Positions 11,127 through 21,720 are shown, counted from the stretch's first letter. The stretch is DNA of 35,000 nucleotides from Geosiphon pyriformis (GCA_016748015.1 JAAOMT010000586.1:1003956-1038955); one strand, 5' to 3'. Made by a program: numbers and translations. The notes: generated by a model not told the origin, from the sequence alone.

Positions 11127-11783
11127 ATGAACAATTATTTTCTGGATCAAAACATTCAAAACGCTTTCTATACTCTTTATGAGTATTGGATTAAAAACTA
11201 TTTAAATGCTACTCTGACCATTGGAAAACAAACTACAATAACTGACAATAGTGGAACACATACTATTATTAGACCAAAGAAAACAACTACCAGAAGAGAA
11301 AGAATTGGTAGCAAAATGGATAAGTATTTGCTGGAAAGTATAATAACAGCAATACTTGTACCTTCCATTACAATTGGAAAAACAATTAAAAAAATTTTGC
11401 CCATAGACAAAAACTTGTCATATGGAAGACAACTAGAACTTTATGGTCGCCTTTGTAAAATCATAGAAGATATAAAGCTTATAAAGAAAACAACTTCTAA
11501 GATACAAATAGAAATTTTGGACATTATACAATTAGATGTCTCAAGAGTTTTGACCATTGCAAAAAAAGCCAAAACTCTTATACAAAGATTTGGTCTCTTG
11601 GACACAAAGCTCATTTTGTTTCAAGTTTTATATACCTTATCCACAAAAAACTTCAACAAACTAGTTAGTTTTGAGTTAAATAAAACCCTTCAAATAGAGT
11701 ATCTCCTAAATAGTTTGATTTTGCCAGAGCTCAATCTCTTTGGAAAAGATGATGTTATGGTTGAAACTTATAGTTTTTATTAG
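11127..11783 (+). CDS. Uninterrupted third ORF of the Ty3 element, function unknown
   Basis: From ATG 11127 to TAG 11781-11783 this is 218 residues. The frame is open from 11031, but without an ATG there. It lies in a third frame after pol, and its last nine codons plus stop are inside the 3' LTR. Composition is rich in Ile, Leu, Lys and Thr, with several predicted-looking amphipathic stretches (KYLLESIITAILVPSITIG, then LYGRLCKIIEDIKLIKK). A moderately hydrophobic segment near residues 73-91 is broken by a Pro and is not a convincing membrane span. I do not recognise a family. Gag and pol in the same element carry a stop every few dozen codons, so absence of any stop here is notable. It might be an accessory protein, a captured gene, or chance in a sequence with few Q, W and CGA codons. 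Confidence 0.5.
   Translation: MNNYFLDQNIQNAFYTLYEYWIKNYLNATLTIGKQTTITDNSGTHTIIRPKKTTTRRERIGSKMDKYLLESIITAILVPSITIGKTIKKILPIDKNLSYGRQLELYGRLCKIIEDIKLIKKTTSKIQIEILDIIQLDVSRVLTIAKKAKTLIQRFGLLDTKLILFQVLYTLSTKNFNKLVSFELNKTLQIEYLLNSLILPELNLFGKDDVMVETYSFY
11742..11752 (+). promoter_or_regulatory. Candidate polypurine tract before the 3' LTR
   Basis: GGAAAAGATGA ends directly at the TGTTATGG start of the 3' LTR, where the plus-strand primer should be. It is interrupted by one T and is embedded in the third ORF. Position is the main support. Confidence 0.45.
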
Positions 11784-12472
11784 TTATCACATGTATTAGC
11801 CACTGATGTCATATAATTAGCCACCTTATTTTTAAATAGTAATCATTGATCTGATCAACGACCTAACTGTTAACTTGATCATTGACCTGATCATTGACCT
11901 GATCAATGACTTAATTGTTGACCTGATTATTAACCTGATCATTAACCACTTTCAATAGATATATAAGTGATGAGTCTCTTAGCTGTAGAAAAATATCAAT
12001 GTAAGGAATCAAGACAATCAAAAAAATAAAATAACAAACTTCTATCTCAAACATTCTCTTATTGCTAATTTCTCTTTCCCTACCTTCAAGTATCTGAACA
12101 TCTTTTGGATAAAAGATTACTTGTTGGCACTTTCTTAAAACATGTAATTGCAGTATTTGAAGATTATTTAAATAAACGTGACTGAAGAGCACAAGTTGAT
12201 ACCTGATATTAAATTTTAAGAGCACCAATGTGAGGCATAGAATTATAGCAGTTATCAATTGTTGACAGTACGGACTATTTCTTTATCTTTAGATTCTCTT
12301 GTTACCTTTTAAAAAGAATAGTAACTGAGATATTTTATGAAACTGATCTCACACATTAAATCCATACTCATTCAATTCGCTCATTGAAGTTGAATTCTTT
12401 TTGATTATTTCTATTACCCTACAATTCTGTTCTCCTTTGCTATCTATTAGTTTGTTACTCCAACCCATAATA
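11753..12472 (+). repeat. 3' LTR of the Ty3 element (720 bp)
   Basis: Full-length match to the 5' LTR, with TATATAAG conserved at 11960-11967. It ends CCATAATA, where the 5' LTR has CCATAACA. It differs by eight inserted 12-bp units (11848-11943) and otherwise mainly by C/T and A/G transitions, for example ttgaaact versus ttaaaact and ccacctta versus ccacccta. Confidence 0.93.
11848..11943 (+). repeat. 12-bp minisatellite in 3' LTR only, eight units
   Basis: Eight head-to-tail dodecamers related to GACCTGATCATT: gatctgatcaac, gacctaactgtt, aacttgatcatt, gacctgatcatt, gacctgatcaat, gacttaattgtt, gacctgattatt, aacctgatcatt. Most contain a TGATCA-like palindrome. The flanking (c/t)att and aaccac are adjacent in the 5' LTR, which has no unit. 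The array could have expanded here after insertion or been deleted from the 5' LTR through the short flanking repeat. Confidence 0.9.
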
Positions 12473-13392
12473 ATATTATAATATATTAATTAATTATTAA
12501 ATAATAATATAAATAACACAAATCAATAAATAAAATTAGAAAATATAATGTGTACAAAATAGTATACAAAATATGCACAAATACATTCAATTTAATATAA
12601 TTACAAACAAGTAAACCAAAAGATACTTACAATTAAACAAAAAATTCAATAGTTTAGCAATTACTTATTAATTAATTAGATTAAACACAATTATATATAA
12701 TTTGTATATATATAACTTTTTAACTAAAAAAAAACAGAAAAATAAGAAATTAATTAAACAAAATAAAAAAAAAACAAAAAAATTAGATTATAATTTCAAA
12801 AAAAGTTAAAAAGCATGCTTTTTAAGCTTTGTATTATAATATCCACTAATATTAAGATTAGTAAAATTGAAAATTTTTTATTTTTATAATTCAGGTCTCA
12901 AAAAAAACTCCTAAACTTCTGTTGCCATTTTTATTAATAAAAACAACAAAATACCCAATATAATAACAAAATACAGACAAGATTTAAGCTTAACAAAATT
13001 AAAACACATTAAAAAAATATTAATTATATATAATCACATAAAATTTATTTATAATAATATCTTGACCAAAATCAATAGTTAACTTAAAAATTCAAAATAA
13101 TCTTTAATCAAAATTATTTTTGAATATTAATTTTATTAAATTCTGTTTTTTTTAATCTTTTTTAAATTTATTAAGAATAAAATACTGTTTTATTACAAGC
13201 AAAAAAATACAAATGTTTAATATTAATACAATATAAAAAAAATATATATATAAGAGTCTTAAGAAAAATACAATTAAAAATATAAAAATATAACAAAAAT
13301 TCTTTTTAAAAAACTAATATAACAACAGTTACTAATAGTAATTTTAATAAAAACAATACACAAAATATTAAATTAAATAAAAAAATACTCAC

Positions 13393-13393
<1 letters not shown>
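12473..13393. other. AT-rich DNA, nothing recognised
   Basis: No coding remnant is recognised. There is a perfect palindrome AAAAAGCATGCTTTTT near 12809-12824 and a short run of tatatata near 13243. It does not visibly continue repeat copy C interrupted upstream. Confidence 0.45.

Positions 13394-13423
<30 letters not shown>
13394..13423 (+). repeat. Poly(A) tract, 30 bases, at the 5' edge of LINE copy 1
   Basis: Thirty uninterrupted A directly abut the first base shared by the two LINE copies (ctttctcttg). A LINE tail belongs at the 3' end, so this is either an expanded A-rich target site or the tail of another element into which LINE 1 inserted. Confidence 0.85.
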
Positions 13424-13427
<4 letters not shown>

Positions 13428-13429
13428 TT

Positions 13430-13459
13430 CTCTTGTTGATCCTCTGACCATGACAAGAG
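13430..13459 (+). promoter_or_regulatory. Hairpin at LINE 1 5' end
   Basis: CTCTTGT (13430-13436) pairs perfectly with ACAAGAG (13453-13459) around a 16-base loop. The same place in LINE copy 2 gives CTCTTG (27232-27237) with TGAGAG (27256-27261), including two G-T wobbles. It might be part of a 5'-UTR fold. Only two copies support it. Confidence 0.35.
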
Positions 13460-14482
13460 CAGAATTTTATCAAAGTTTTAATTAGTCTTTTTTCTCTTCC
13501 CCCTTGTTTTTTTTTCTAATTATTTCTTCTGACTTTTCTCCTTTTGTTGCTATGAATCCAATGGGCACTTCTGTTGGTGGTTCTGGTATTGGTTTGGCTG
13601 GATTGGGGACCCAGTCTAATGATAAGAAAAAAGCTTGTATAGATAGTATGTACTTCTATGGTCCATTGTTTAAAAAGCTAAAGATGTCTGTAGCTGGTAA
13701 AGTAGTTGATTCATCTGCTGGCTCTTTGAGCTTAAAAAATATTAGTGATGCCAGTATTAAGTTTGTGGTGTTCTGGGACAGTAAAGTTGGCAGTGTTTCT
13801 AGTAGTGTAAGCAGTTTCTTGAATGTTAAAAATATGAAGAACACAGTCGTTGAAGAAACCAGTTATGCTAAATCTAGTAAAGACAATAATATGAATGAAG
13901 CAACACCAAGAAAAACTCACATGCAGACGTATGTGTTGAACAACTCACCAAAGAAACCTTTATTCGAACATATAAGTGACAACAATACTAAGTTGGTGCT
14001 CTCAGCACCTAAATTTGTTGGATTCAATTAGCTGTTATCTGCCAAGTCATGTGTTCTGAAAAAATGGTGCTTCGAACTAGTAAAATCATTTTCTTTGGAT
14101 GTGAAATTGTCTGCTGTGCCTAAAAAAACCAATAGTAATAAGTTAATTTCAGTTAAAAAAATTTTTTATCGGATTGATAATTTTGGAGGAGCTTCCACTT
14201 TTTCAAAATTCTCAGAAATCATTAAAGCTTCATTTACTTTGGAACTTAATATGAATAAGGCAAAGAAATTGGCAGTTTGTGAGAAAATTATTGTTAATAA
14301 TAATCTGAAAAGAGTAAATAGCCATTCGGATTGGAAAATAATTGTTAAGAAGATCCCAGTTAATATTCCCAAATTGGCTGTTGTGACAGTGTTTTCCAAA
14401 TTTGGTGAAATTGTTTTAGTTAAATTGCAGTTGGTTGGCCTGTGGCAAAAAGCTTTGATTGAGTTTAGGTCTGCTAAGGTTG

Positions 14483-15275
14483 TTATTATGGGGGTGTTTT
14501 CTTGGTATATTTTAATTGTTGATCTTCTGTTTTAATTGCAATCAGTCTCTCGTGAGTTTCTCTATTTTTATGTGTTGGATATTAATGATAATATACTAAA
14601 AGTTTTTTCTTGATGTTGTGATATAAGTCTTTTCTTTAATTCTAGTTGTCTTTGTATGTTGTATACTTCTTCTCAGAGACTAATCTGAAATCTACCCACT
14701 GTCTCGGGTCTTTTCAGAGACTATTCTTGCAATTGCCTGATGTGTTTCTCTAATCTAGAAACACAGAATGTTAATGGCTTTTTCATGATTTCTCTAAGTA
14801 TATAATAAAGCTTTTTTAATTTAATTAGTAACTATATGAATAATCTTGATCAGAGATTATTCTTTCAAAGAGTTCAGAGATGGAATGATAGTTTCATTTA
14901 TTAGAGAGGGTATGTGAATTCTATTGTTAATCTCATAATTGTGATGTTTATTCAATTTATTATTTTTATTAATTCTTTTTGAATAAGATTTTATTTAGAT
15001 ATTTGTTGCTTCTAGTTAAAACTGTTTTTTTTCATCATTAAAAACTATTGTATATATATATAATTATTGTTTTACAAAATAACATCTTATAATATTCTAT
15101 TTCTGTTATTTCTAAATAGTGCTTGCTGCTATTGTATGATAGTGCTTGCTGCTATTGTAAAATAGTGCTTGTTGTTATTTGTAAATTATTTCTTTTTATA
15201 AATTGTTGTTGTGCTATTTTATGATTGGCTAATTTATATTATTTATAATTCCTATTAAATTCTTGAACTGTAATA
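14483..15275. mobile_element. 793-bp non-coding insertion inside LINE 1 ORF1
   Basis: The segment is absent from LINE 2, and removing exactly 793 bases rejoins the ORF1 frame at the position predicted from copy 2. TTG occurs on both sides (14480-14482 and 15276-15278), a possible 3-bp target duplication. Ends begin TTATTATGGGGG and finish CTGTAATA; the inverted match (TATTAt/TATTAc) is only about five bases. Inside are several TCAGAGA-type motifs (near 14682, 14723, 14853, 14880 and inverted near 14544), a TGTTTCT...AGAAACA hairpin near 14749-14767 and a 3 x 23-bp array. It has no ORF. A non-autonomous DNA transposon is the best guess. A spliceosomal intron is unlikely because the 3' edge lacks AG. 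Confidence 0.7.
15116..15184 (+). repeat. 23-bp tandem repeat, three units
   Basis: Three units starting atagtgcttgctgctattgta at 15116, 15139 and 15162. The third has two C-to-T changes and a slightly altered end. The array lies near the right end of the 793-bp insertion, where subterminal repeats of DNA transposons often occur. Confidence 0.85.
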
Positions 15276-16296
15276 TTGCCAATTTGGTTGCTTTTAAGTG
15301 GTCAGTTTTGGTGGGAAAAAATTTTGTGCATGTGGCATTGGCTATTGGAAATAGAGAGTTATGGATTTCAAAGAACATATATCATGCTCTGTTGTATACT
15401 TTTCTAATTAGCACATCTGCACATGATTTGTCTGAGTTGGTGGCATTTTATGGTGAGAAAACATGTTTTATTGGCCACAATCCAAATTCATATGTGTGTA
15501 ATAGGTGTGCTATTATTTGTTTTGAAAATAAGGCATCCAAATTGGTTGCTATTGGTTTGGTTCTAGTATTTAAGAGTGTGAGTTTGCATTGGGGTGGTTT
15601 TTCTCTGGCTTATTGCATTTGATAAAAACAATTTGGTTATATTACTGTTAACTATTTGGTGGATGAGAACTCTGCTGGTTATAAGAGATGGGTGGTGTCT
15701 ACTCAGAATCAGGTCTGCCTGGCTAGTATTTATAAAAAAAAACAGGCTTCTATTACTTGTTCCATCTCTTTTGGCAGTATAACATGGGTCCAAGTTGTTG
15801 GTAACTCTTTTTCTCATATGATTCCTTTGGTTACTTCTGGTTTTAGTGTGCTTTATAAAGAGAATTCTTCTTTAACAGATCCTCCTCCTTATGTTCTTGC
15901 TGGGTTAAATAATTGTTTAGCATCTTTGGAATGCTCCTTAAAACTTTTGACAGACCAGGTCTTTGGTATTATAAGAAAGTTGAGTTTTGTTGAATTGGTG
16001 CCTTTGACAATCCTCTCTCATACATCTTCTGTGGCTGCATCTGCAGCTGTTAAAGAGAATTTGAACTCAGATATGATGTTGGATGGCACTTTATTGCTTT
16101 TTGCTCCCCTTCTTCCAGTTGTGAATGATTTGGTCACTGGTCTTGGTCTGAGTAGCTTAAAGATATTAATCTCCAAGGTGAGTGGTTTGGAATCAAAGAT
16201 GGTGGCTTTGGAGGTGTTAATCAGATCTGTTTTGGATAGATTAGATGGTTTGTGCTTCAGTTTTAGTTTGCCAGCTCTCCTCCTCTCTTCTTCTTA

Positions 16297-19200
16297 ATGA
16301 GTGGTCTAGTATAGAAATTTGCTATATGTAATGTCTGAAGTATCAATATCTCTGCCAAGCAGGAGGATATTGTTTAATGACATAGGAAATTTGAGAATAC
16401 AGTTTCAATTGTTATGGAAACAAAGTTAAAGTCTAGCATTAGGCCATAAATCAGGGATAAGTTTGATAAAATTTGGGTCTTTACTTCTAGTTTGGATGTG
16501 AGTTTTGCTGGTGCTAGCATTGCTATTATCATGAATAATTCCTTGGCTTGTCACATTGCTAAAGTGGTGGAGGTTTTTGGTCAGGTTATTTTGGTATGTT
16601 TTTTGTTTAAAGGCAAGCTTTTGGTTATGATTATTAGTTTGTACGTTGGTGTTTCCTCTGTTGTTCGGTTTGAACAAGCATTAGAGGTTAACTCTGTCAT
16701 TGCAAATGCTGTTAACTCCAGCACTTTTGTGGTTTTGGGTGGAGATTTCAATGAAAATGAACTGAGTAGGATTGCAAGTTTTAAGTTTTGTCAGAGTTTG
16801 GGCTTGGTTAATTCTTCAATAGACATCCATTGGCCAAAGTTTCTACTTGGAGTAATTCATAAGATACTGAGAAAATTTTGAATTACATCTTTGTCAGTAA
16901 GAACTTGTTGTCAGCTGTTGCTGGTTATAGTGTCAATTCTGTTTCTGCATTCTTTGACACTGATTACAAGACTATTATGGTGTTAATTAGATTGGGTGAA
17001 TTTCTGAATGTTTGTTTGAATAGCTTGTACAAGCAGGCTAATAAAGATTGTTGGAAGTTCAAAATCAAAGATGCTAATAATGCCAAGTGGTTATGTTTTA
17101 AGGAGTGCTCTTCTGCCAAATTTTTGGCTATGGCCATAAAATTTTCAGGTGCTCAGGCTCATGCTAATGTAGATGATATGTGGGTGCTGCTGGAGAGATT
17201 GATGATTGAATCAGCAGATAAAATATTTTCAAGACATTGGTTTAGCAAATTTCAATGTTCCAGAAACAAGCTCTCTTCTAAGTTTTTTGGGTTAGAGCTG
17301 TTAGTTACAAAAATTGTCAAAAAATTGGGTCTGGGTGATATGTGAAAGGTAAATCGGCTTATTAGTGTATGGTCAAAGTTGGATAGTATTAAAGCTGCCA
17401 TTATTGCAGACATAATTCGGGATGGACAGAGGTCTTTGGATGTTCTTAGACAATTGTCATCATTTCACAAGACATACAGAAAGTCCAAGATATATGAATT
17501 GAAGTTGGCTGAGAAAATCTTAATTCAAGCAGCCATTGAAAGGTGCATGGAAAAGTTTTGTTCTAACAAAGGTAGTATGATTAGAAGTGTTTTGGATCAT
17601 CTTTTTTGCAAGATGGTTCTCAATCACTTGGTTGTTGATAATGAGTTGGTATTGGAGCCAGAAGAAGTAAAATTCAGTGTGGATAAGATCATGGAGAATT
17701 GGACTTGGCAACAAATTGTGTCTTTGGTTGTGCCTGATCTCTGGACTCATTAGTATGCACCATTGAGTTATGTGAATGATAATGCTTTTTTGGGCATGAT
17801 GGATTTAATCAGTATAAGCAAATTGATTTTAGTTATTAAGGATCTATTTGATAGCAAATCTGCTGGATTGTTTGGTATTTTCAATGAATTATGGAAACAC
17901 TATGGGAATGAAGTAGTGGGCTGTCTTTTGAGTCTGCTTAATACATACTTGAAAAAGAAAGTGGTTTCCATTTTGTGAAAAAGGGCCTGGGTTTTGATGA
18001 TTCCTAAACCTTACAATTGGAATGGGGTTTTTACAAATACTCATCCTATTGTCTTGATTGAAATGGCCAGGAAAGTTCTCTTCAAAATTCTTTTGAATAG
18101 GATCTCTTTTATATGTAGCAAGTTTGGAGTCTTTTATGGTAACAATTTCTTGGTGTTGAAGGATATCTTTACCCAATCTCCTGTGTTCACTGTTGGGTCA
18201 GTGATTGAGAATGCTCTTGAGAAAAATAAAGAACTCTGGTTGGTTTTGCAGGATATGCACAAAGCTTATAATTCAGTGGGGTGGCACCACTTGGAAGCGA
18301 GTTTGTGCCATATTAAAATGTGTGACAGATTTATTGAATTTTTTGGTGGCATTCATAAAGACAGGTTTAATAAGATGATAACTGATTTTGGTCTTTCAGA
18401 TAGCTACAGGATGCATGATGGTCTTGATCAGGATGAAATCTTTTCACTTCTTCTTTGGAGAATCTTTTATGATCCACTCTTGTGTAAAATTAAAAGGCAT
18501 GAACATTTGTGTAGATACTGGATCAATACTAAGTTTGTGGTGAAGACTAATAAAATTGAGAATAGTGGTAGAATGTTCTTTTTTTTTACAACTGGTGCTT
18601 TTGTGAATAATATGATTTGGGTTGAAGATTGCCAAGCTTCAATGCAGTATGCTTTAAATATTGCTAGTAAGTTCTTTTTAATCAATGATATTTTTATTAA
18701 TAATAAGAAAACAGTAGCCATTCCAATTAATCAGAATATTAGAATTGCTTTTTTAAGTATAAATAGTCAGCCAATTTCTATAGTCAAGAAGGGGGAGGCA
18801 CACAAATATCTGGAAATTTTTTTGTTGACTGACAGGTTGTCCAAACTGAGTTTGGCCAAGACTCATTCAGATGTTCAGTTTTTTGTCAACATGGTGCTCA
18901 GAAAGGCCATCACTAATAAACAATTCTCTTATTTAGTCTCAGCAGTCTTGTAATTCATTGTAAATTATAGGATGCAGTTTAGTTTTGTTTTATCTGAAAT
19001 GTGCTACAAGTGGGATGTTATGGTTAAGAAAGGTCTTAAGTCTAAGACATGCTTATCTTGTGACTTTTCTAGTAAGGCTTTACACCATCCCTCTCTGTAT
19101 GGTTTGAAATTTTTTGAGCAGGTACAATCTGAAAATAAAGTGGCTGCAGTGATCTCCTTTTCGAATACTTCAAGCATTCTTGGACATCTGTTTCTTCATT

Positions 19201-20973
19201 GTTTCTTGGATTTACAGATCCTTAGATAGACTCTTTTGAATCCTTTACAGTTTCCTGTTAAGTTGCTTATTAGTCCTGTAAATAATTTTTTAGCTGGTGT
19301 GGTTAGAATTTTCTTGAGTTGTGAATTGTCTTTGGTGAACAATTTGCCCTGTGCTTTTCATAGTTCTGGTAAATTTCCTATATCAATAATTCTGGAGAAT
19401 GCTTCATTCCTTAAAACATTATAAAGTTGTCTTTGGTAATAGACTTTTTGACAAAAAGGGTGGTATATTGAAGTGGAAAACATTCTGTCATTAGAAGAGA
19501 CTCAGCTCTAAGAGTCCTATTCTGTGGTGGTTCAATATTGCATCAAGATTTTTATGTGATAGAGGCTTGTCACTATTTGATGTCATAGGTCTTGGGCATT
19601 TTTTTAGCTATAATAATATTCTGGTTTCTGAACGGTTTGCTAAGGTGCACAGTGGTTTGCTTGAGATTTGGTCTGACTCATTTGATGTTTACATAGATGA
19701 CTCATTGAAATTTACTGGCTCTGTTAATGTTGTTAATGATACAGCTGCGTATTTTCTTGCTTTAGATATGGGAATTGGTGTTGGTGTTCATGGCCTTCTT
19801 TCTTCTACTATGGCTGAATTGCAAACTGTTGTTCTTTCTTTGGAATGTGTTTTTTCTTTCTTTTTGGTAGTTTTGCATCTTGACAGCCAGGCTGCTATTG
19901 ATGCGTGTTTGTCTGAGATCTCTTTTGATGTTCTGGATTTTCATAATCAGTATTAAATTGAAAAAAGACACATTTTTAATCTAATTAAAGATAAGGATCT
20001 TTTTGTGTATTGGGTCAAAGTTAAAGAGCACTCTGGAATTCCTGACAATATAAGAGCTAATGTCTTGGCTGGCGAAGTTGCTGGCTCTTCCTTCATATTA
20101 TCAGCAAGGGTGCATGAACACTTTTTAATGGCTAAGAACTCTGTTGTATCTAGCAATACCTGTTACTTTGTTAAGAATATTTTTTGTTTTATTTGTTGTG
20201 CTTGTTGAGAGGCTGGTCCAGGTCATGATGTGGTTCCAAGTACTATGTTAAAAGATTTCAATTGGCATGCCACTGCTAAGGTTTGGCATTCTGACTTACA
20301 CATGCTTGCTGGATTCACTAATCAAAAGTCTTCAGGTGTTCGCACATACATGATAAAAGTGATACATAAAAGGCTTCCAATAGCTGTAAGGAAGAGGTTA
20401 TATGATAAAAATTATCCTAGTGTTTTGTGTTTACTTTGTGGTGAGGTTGAGTTGCCAGACCATGTTTTTATCTGTGCTTGTGATGTGATCATTCATAATG
20501 AGATCTTGTCAAAGACCTCTGCTTGCTAGATTTCCTTGGTAGGTGTTTGTAATTTGGCTTTTTCTACTGTCTTGAAAACTTTTGTGCATTGTGCATCAGA
20601 TATTAGTCTGTACTCTGCTGTGTATAAAGAGTTTGTTCTGAAGGTTTGGTACATGGAAGCTGTTGAGATTTTTGATAACAAAAAGAAGACTTTCTGCACA
20701 GTAGTTGATTTTGTAAGGCATTTGGTTAAGTTGTATTGGTCTAAGGCATGGCTAGTAAGATCTAAATATAAAGTGAATATGGAAAAGGCTGGATTGGTTA
20801 AGGATGGCAGTTTGATATCAGACTTGTAACATGGAGTGTCTTCTCTGCTGTCAGATGGTGTGATTAGATTGCTTGGCATTGTTGAGTCTTTTGCTGTCAG
20901 TTTTGGCCATCATAAACCATGTCTCTTTTTTTTTGGACTTGATTGTGATGTGCAGATTGTGTTAGATGTATAG
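16297..20973 (+). pseudogene. LINE 1 ORF2 (endonuclease-RT-RNase H polyprotein), inactivated
   Basis: The ORF starts at the ATG overlapping the ORF1 terminator (TAATGA) and ends TAG 20971-20973, about 1559 codons. Two frameshifts are visible (about 16830 and about 19405), plus more than ten in-frame stops. Endonuclease signatures include VMETKLKSS and VLGGDFNEN. RT shows LMIPKPYNWNGVFTNTHPI, QDMHKAYNSVGW (near 18246) and HDGLDQDEIFSLLLWRIF. The catalytic box near 18600, FVDD in copy 2, is FVNN, so RT is dead. RNase H near 19680-20080 keeps AELQ and HLDSQAA but has YIDDS for YTDGS. A C-terminal zinc motif CLLCGEVELPDHVFIC (C-X2-C-X7-H-X3-C) lies near 20430-20480. It would nick DNA and copy its RNA at the target site; this copy cannot. 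Confidence 0.9.
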
Positions 20974-20981
20974 TGTTGCCT

Positions 20982-21004
20982 TGTCTGGCCTGAGTGGCTA
21001 GCCA
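20982..21004 (+). ncRNA. 3'-UTR stem-loop of LINE 1
   Basis: Arm TGTCTGGCC (20982-20990), loop TGAGT, arm GGCTAGCCA (20996-21004): eight pairs including one wobble, and one T/C mismatch. It starts nine bases after the ORF2 stop. The equivalent element at 34001-34023 folds the same way with different bases at several positions, which suggests selection on pairing. A role in recognition of the RNA by the reverse transcriptase is known for 3' stem-loops of other LINEs and is only inferred here. Confidence 0.5.
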
Positions 21005-21206
21005 CATGTAGTAAGTGTGTGAGTATTATGTGCATTATTGAATTCAATACTTACTGAGACAAAACTTAAAATTTCAAGAATAAAACAAAACTTATATTAA
21101 AAATTAATCCTATATATTATATTATTTAATATACTATATTTTTGTTTAATATTAAACACTACTAATTTTTTTAATGAAGCTATCATAAATCAGAACAAAC
21201 CAATTA

Positions 21207-21720
21207 TGACAATATATACCAATATTAAAGTAGAACAAATAAAAATTAAACTAATATTTAATAGTAAATTAACAAGTAGCATAATTACAAAACAGTTTAT
21301 AAATTAACTAAGTTATTAGGTAGATTGTACAGTTACTATTAGAATAATTACTATAGATAAAAATACCAAAACATTGATAGGAGAGATTAACAATTTCTTA
21401 TTTAAAATTCATAAAATTAAAATTATAACTAAAGTACTTATTATAAAAGCCATCCAATATTAAGCCTTTATAAAAAATAATTGGTTAATTAAAGTCTACA
21501 CTATGCTTGATTAGAATACCCAAAAACTCCAAATTACTTTTAATAAACAACATACTAAAGTATTTGTCATGTGTAAACATTTCAGAACAGTAGTTTTAAA
21601 ACAACTTTTAATAAAATTTAAAGAGCTTATTTCTTAGTCAATCTTGAAAACTTATCAAGTTTTTTGGGCTGACAATTTCAAAACAGATCTATCACCATCT
21701 TTTACATAAGAAAAAAAAGG
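21207..21720 (+). pseudogene. Protease and PR-RT linker relic of the second Ty3 element
   Basis: One frame with stops reads MTIYTNIKVEQIKIKLIF, then NSKLTSSIITKQFIN where a retropepsin DSGS-x-IIT motif is expected, so the catalytic Asp is Asn. Farther on come IRIITIDKNTKTLIGEI and NTQKLQITFNKQHTKVF, typical of the post-protease segment of these elements as I remember them. Stops replace Gln or Trp at several positions. The upstream limit is not defined. Confidence 0.7.

Larger units (their letters stand above)
4804..12472 (+). mobile_element. Ty3/gypsy LTR retrotransposon, full structure, inactivated
   Basis: A complete LTR-leader-gag-pol-ORF3-LTR element. Both LTRs begin TGTTATGG; the 5' LTR ends CCATAACA (a perfect 8-bp inverted terminus) and the 3' LTR ends CCATAATA, one C-to-T change. 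It is flanked by ATAT on both sides (4800-4803 and 12473-12476), a plausible 4-bp target duplication but weak evidence in AT-rich DNA. Domain order PR-RT-RNase H-integrase marks Ty3/Metaviridae, not Ty1/copia. Gag and pol carry about two dozen in-frame stops, so the copy cannot move on its own. Confidence 0.93.
13552..16297 (+). pseudogene. LINE 1 ORF1 (nucleic-acid-binding protein), split by insertion
   Basis: Starts at ATG 13552 (MNPMGTSVGGSG), matching the start MDLVGSSAGVSS of copy 2. The frame is interrupted by TAG 14029-14031, a 793-bp insertion (14483-15275) and TGA 15620, and ends at TAA 16295-16297. Without the insertion the ORF is 651 codons including the stop, against 653 in copy 2. 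The N-terminal third is Ser/Lys-rich. A region reading KIPVNIPKLAVVTVFSKFGE resembles an RRM fold, and a second similar region follows the insertion. The CCHC zinc knuckle of copy 2 is destroyed here: its first Cys remains, the next is a stop region and His is Tyr. Terminal TAA corresponds to CAA in copy 2, so the natural stop was the next TGA. Confidence 0.85.
13424..21060 (+). mobile_element. LINE (non-LTR retrotransposon) copy 1, inactivated
   Basis: A two-ORF LINE aligned along its length with 27224-34122. Both begin ctttctcttgt(t/c)gatcc (copy 2: cttttctcttgtcgatcccc). ORF1 carries RNA-binding-like and CCHC regions. ORF2 carries APE endonuclease, RT, RNase H and C-terminal CCHC, the general layout of I/Jockey-group elements. 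CpG sites seen in copy 2 are often TpG or CpA here. ORF1 is split by a 793-bp insertion. The 3' end is approximate: after tacttactgagac the sequence turns AT-rich without a clear poly(A), and I found no convincing target-site duplication. Confidence 0.88.

Noticed and set aside
11911-12258. Antisense 115-residue ORF
   Set aside because: It lies wholly inside the 3' LTR and crosses the 12-bp array; the 5' LTR does not support it and its composition is that of antisense AT-rich DNA.
14483-15275. Spliceosomal or group II intron in LINE ORF1
   Set aside because: There is a GT near the left edge, but the right edge lacks AG and no intron domain structure is visible; LINE 2 lacks it. A transposon insertion fits better.
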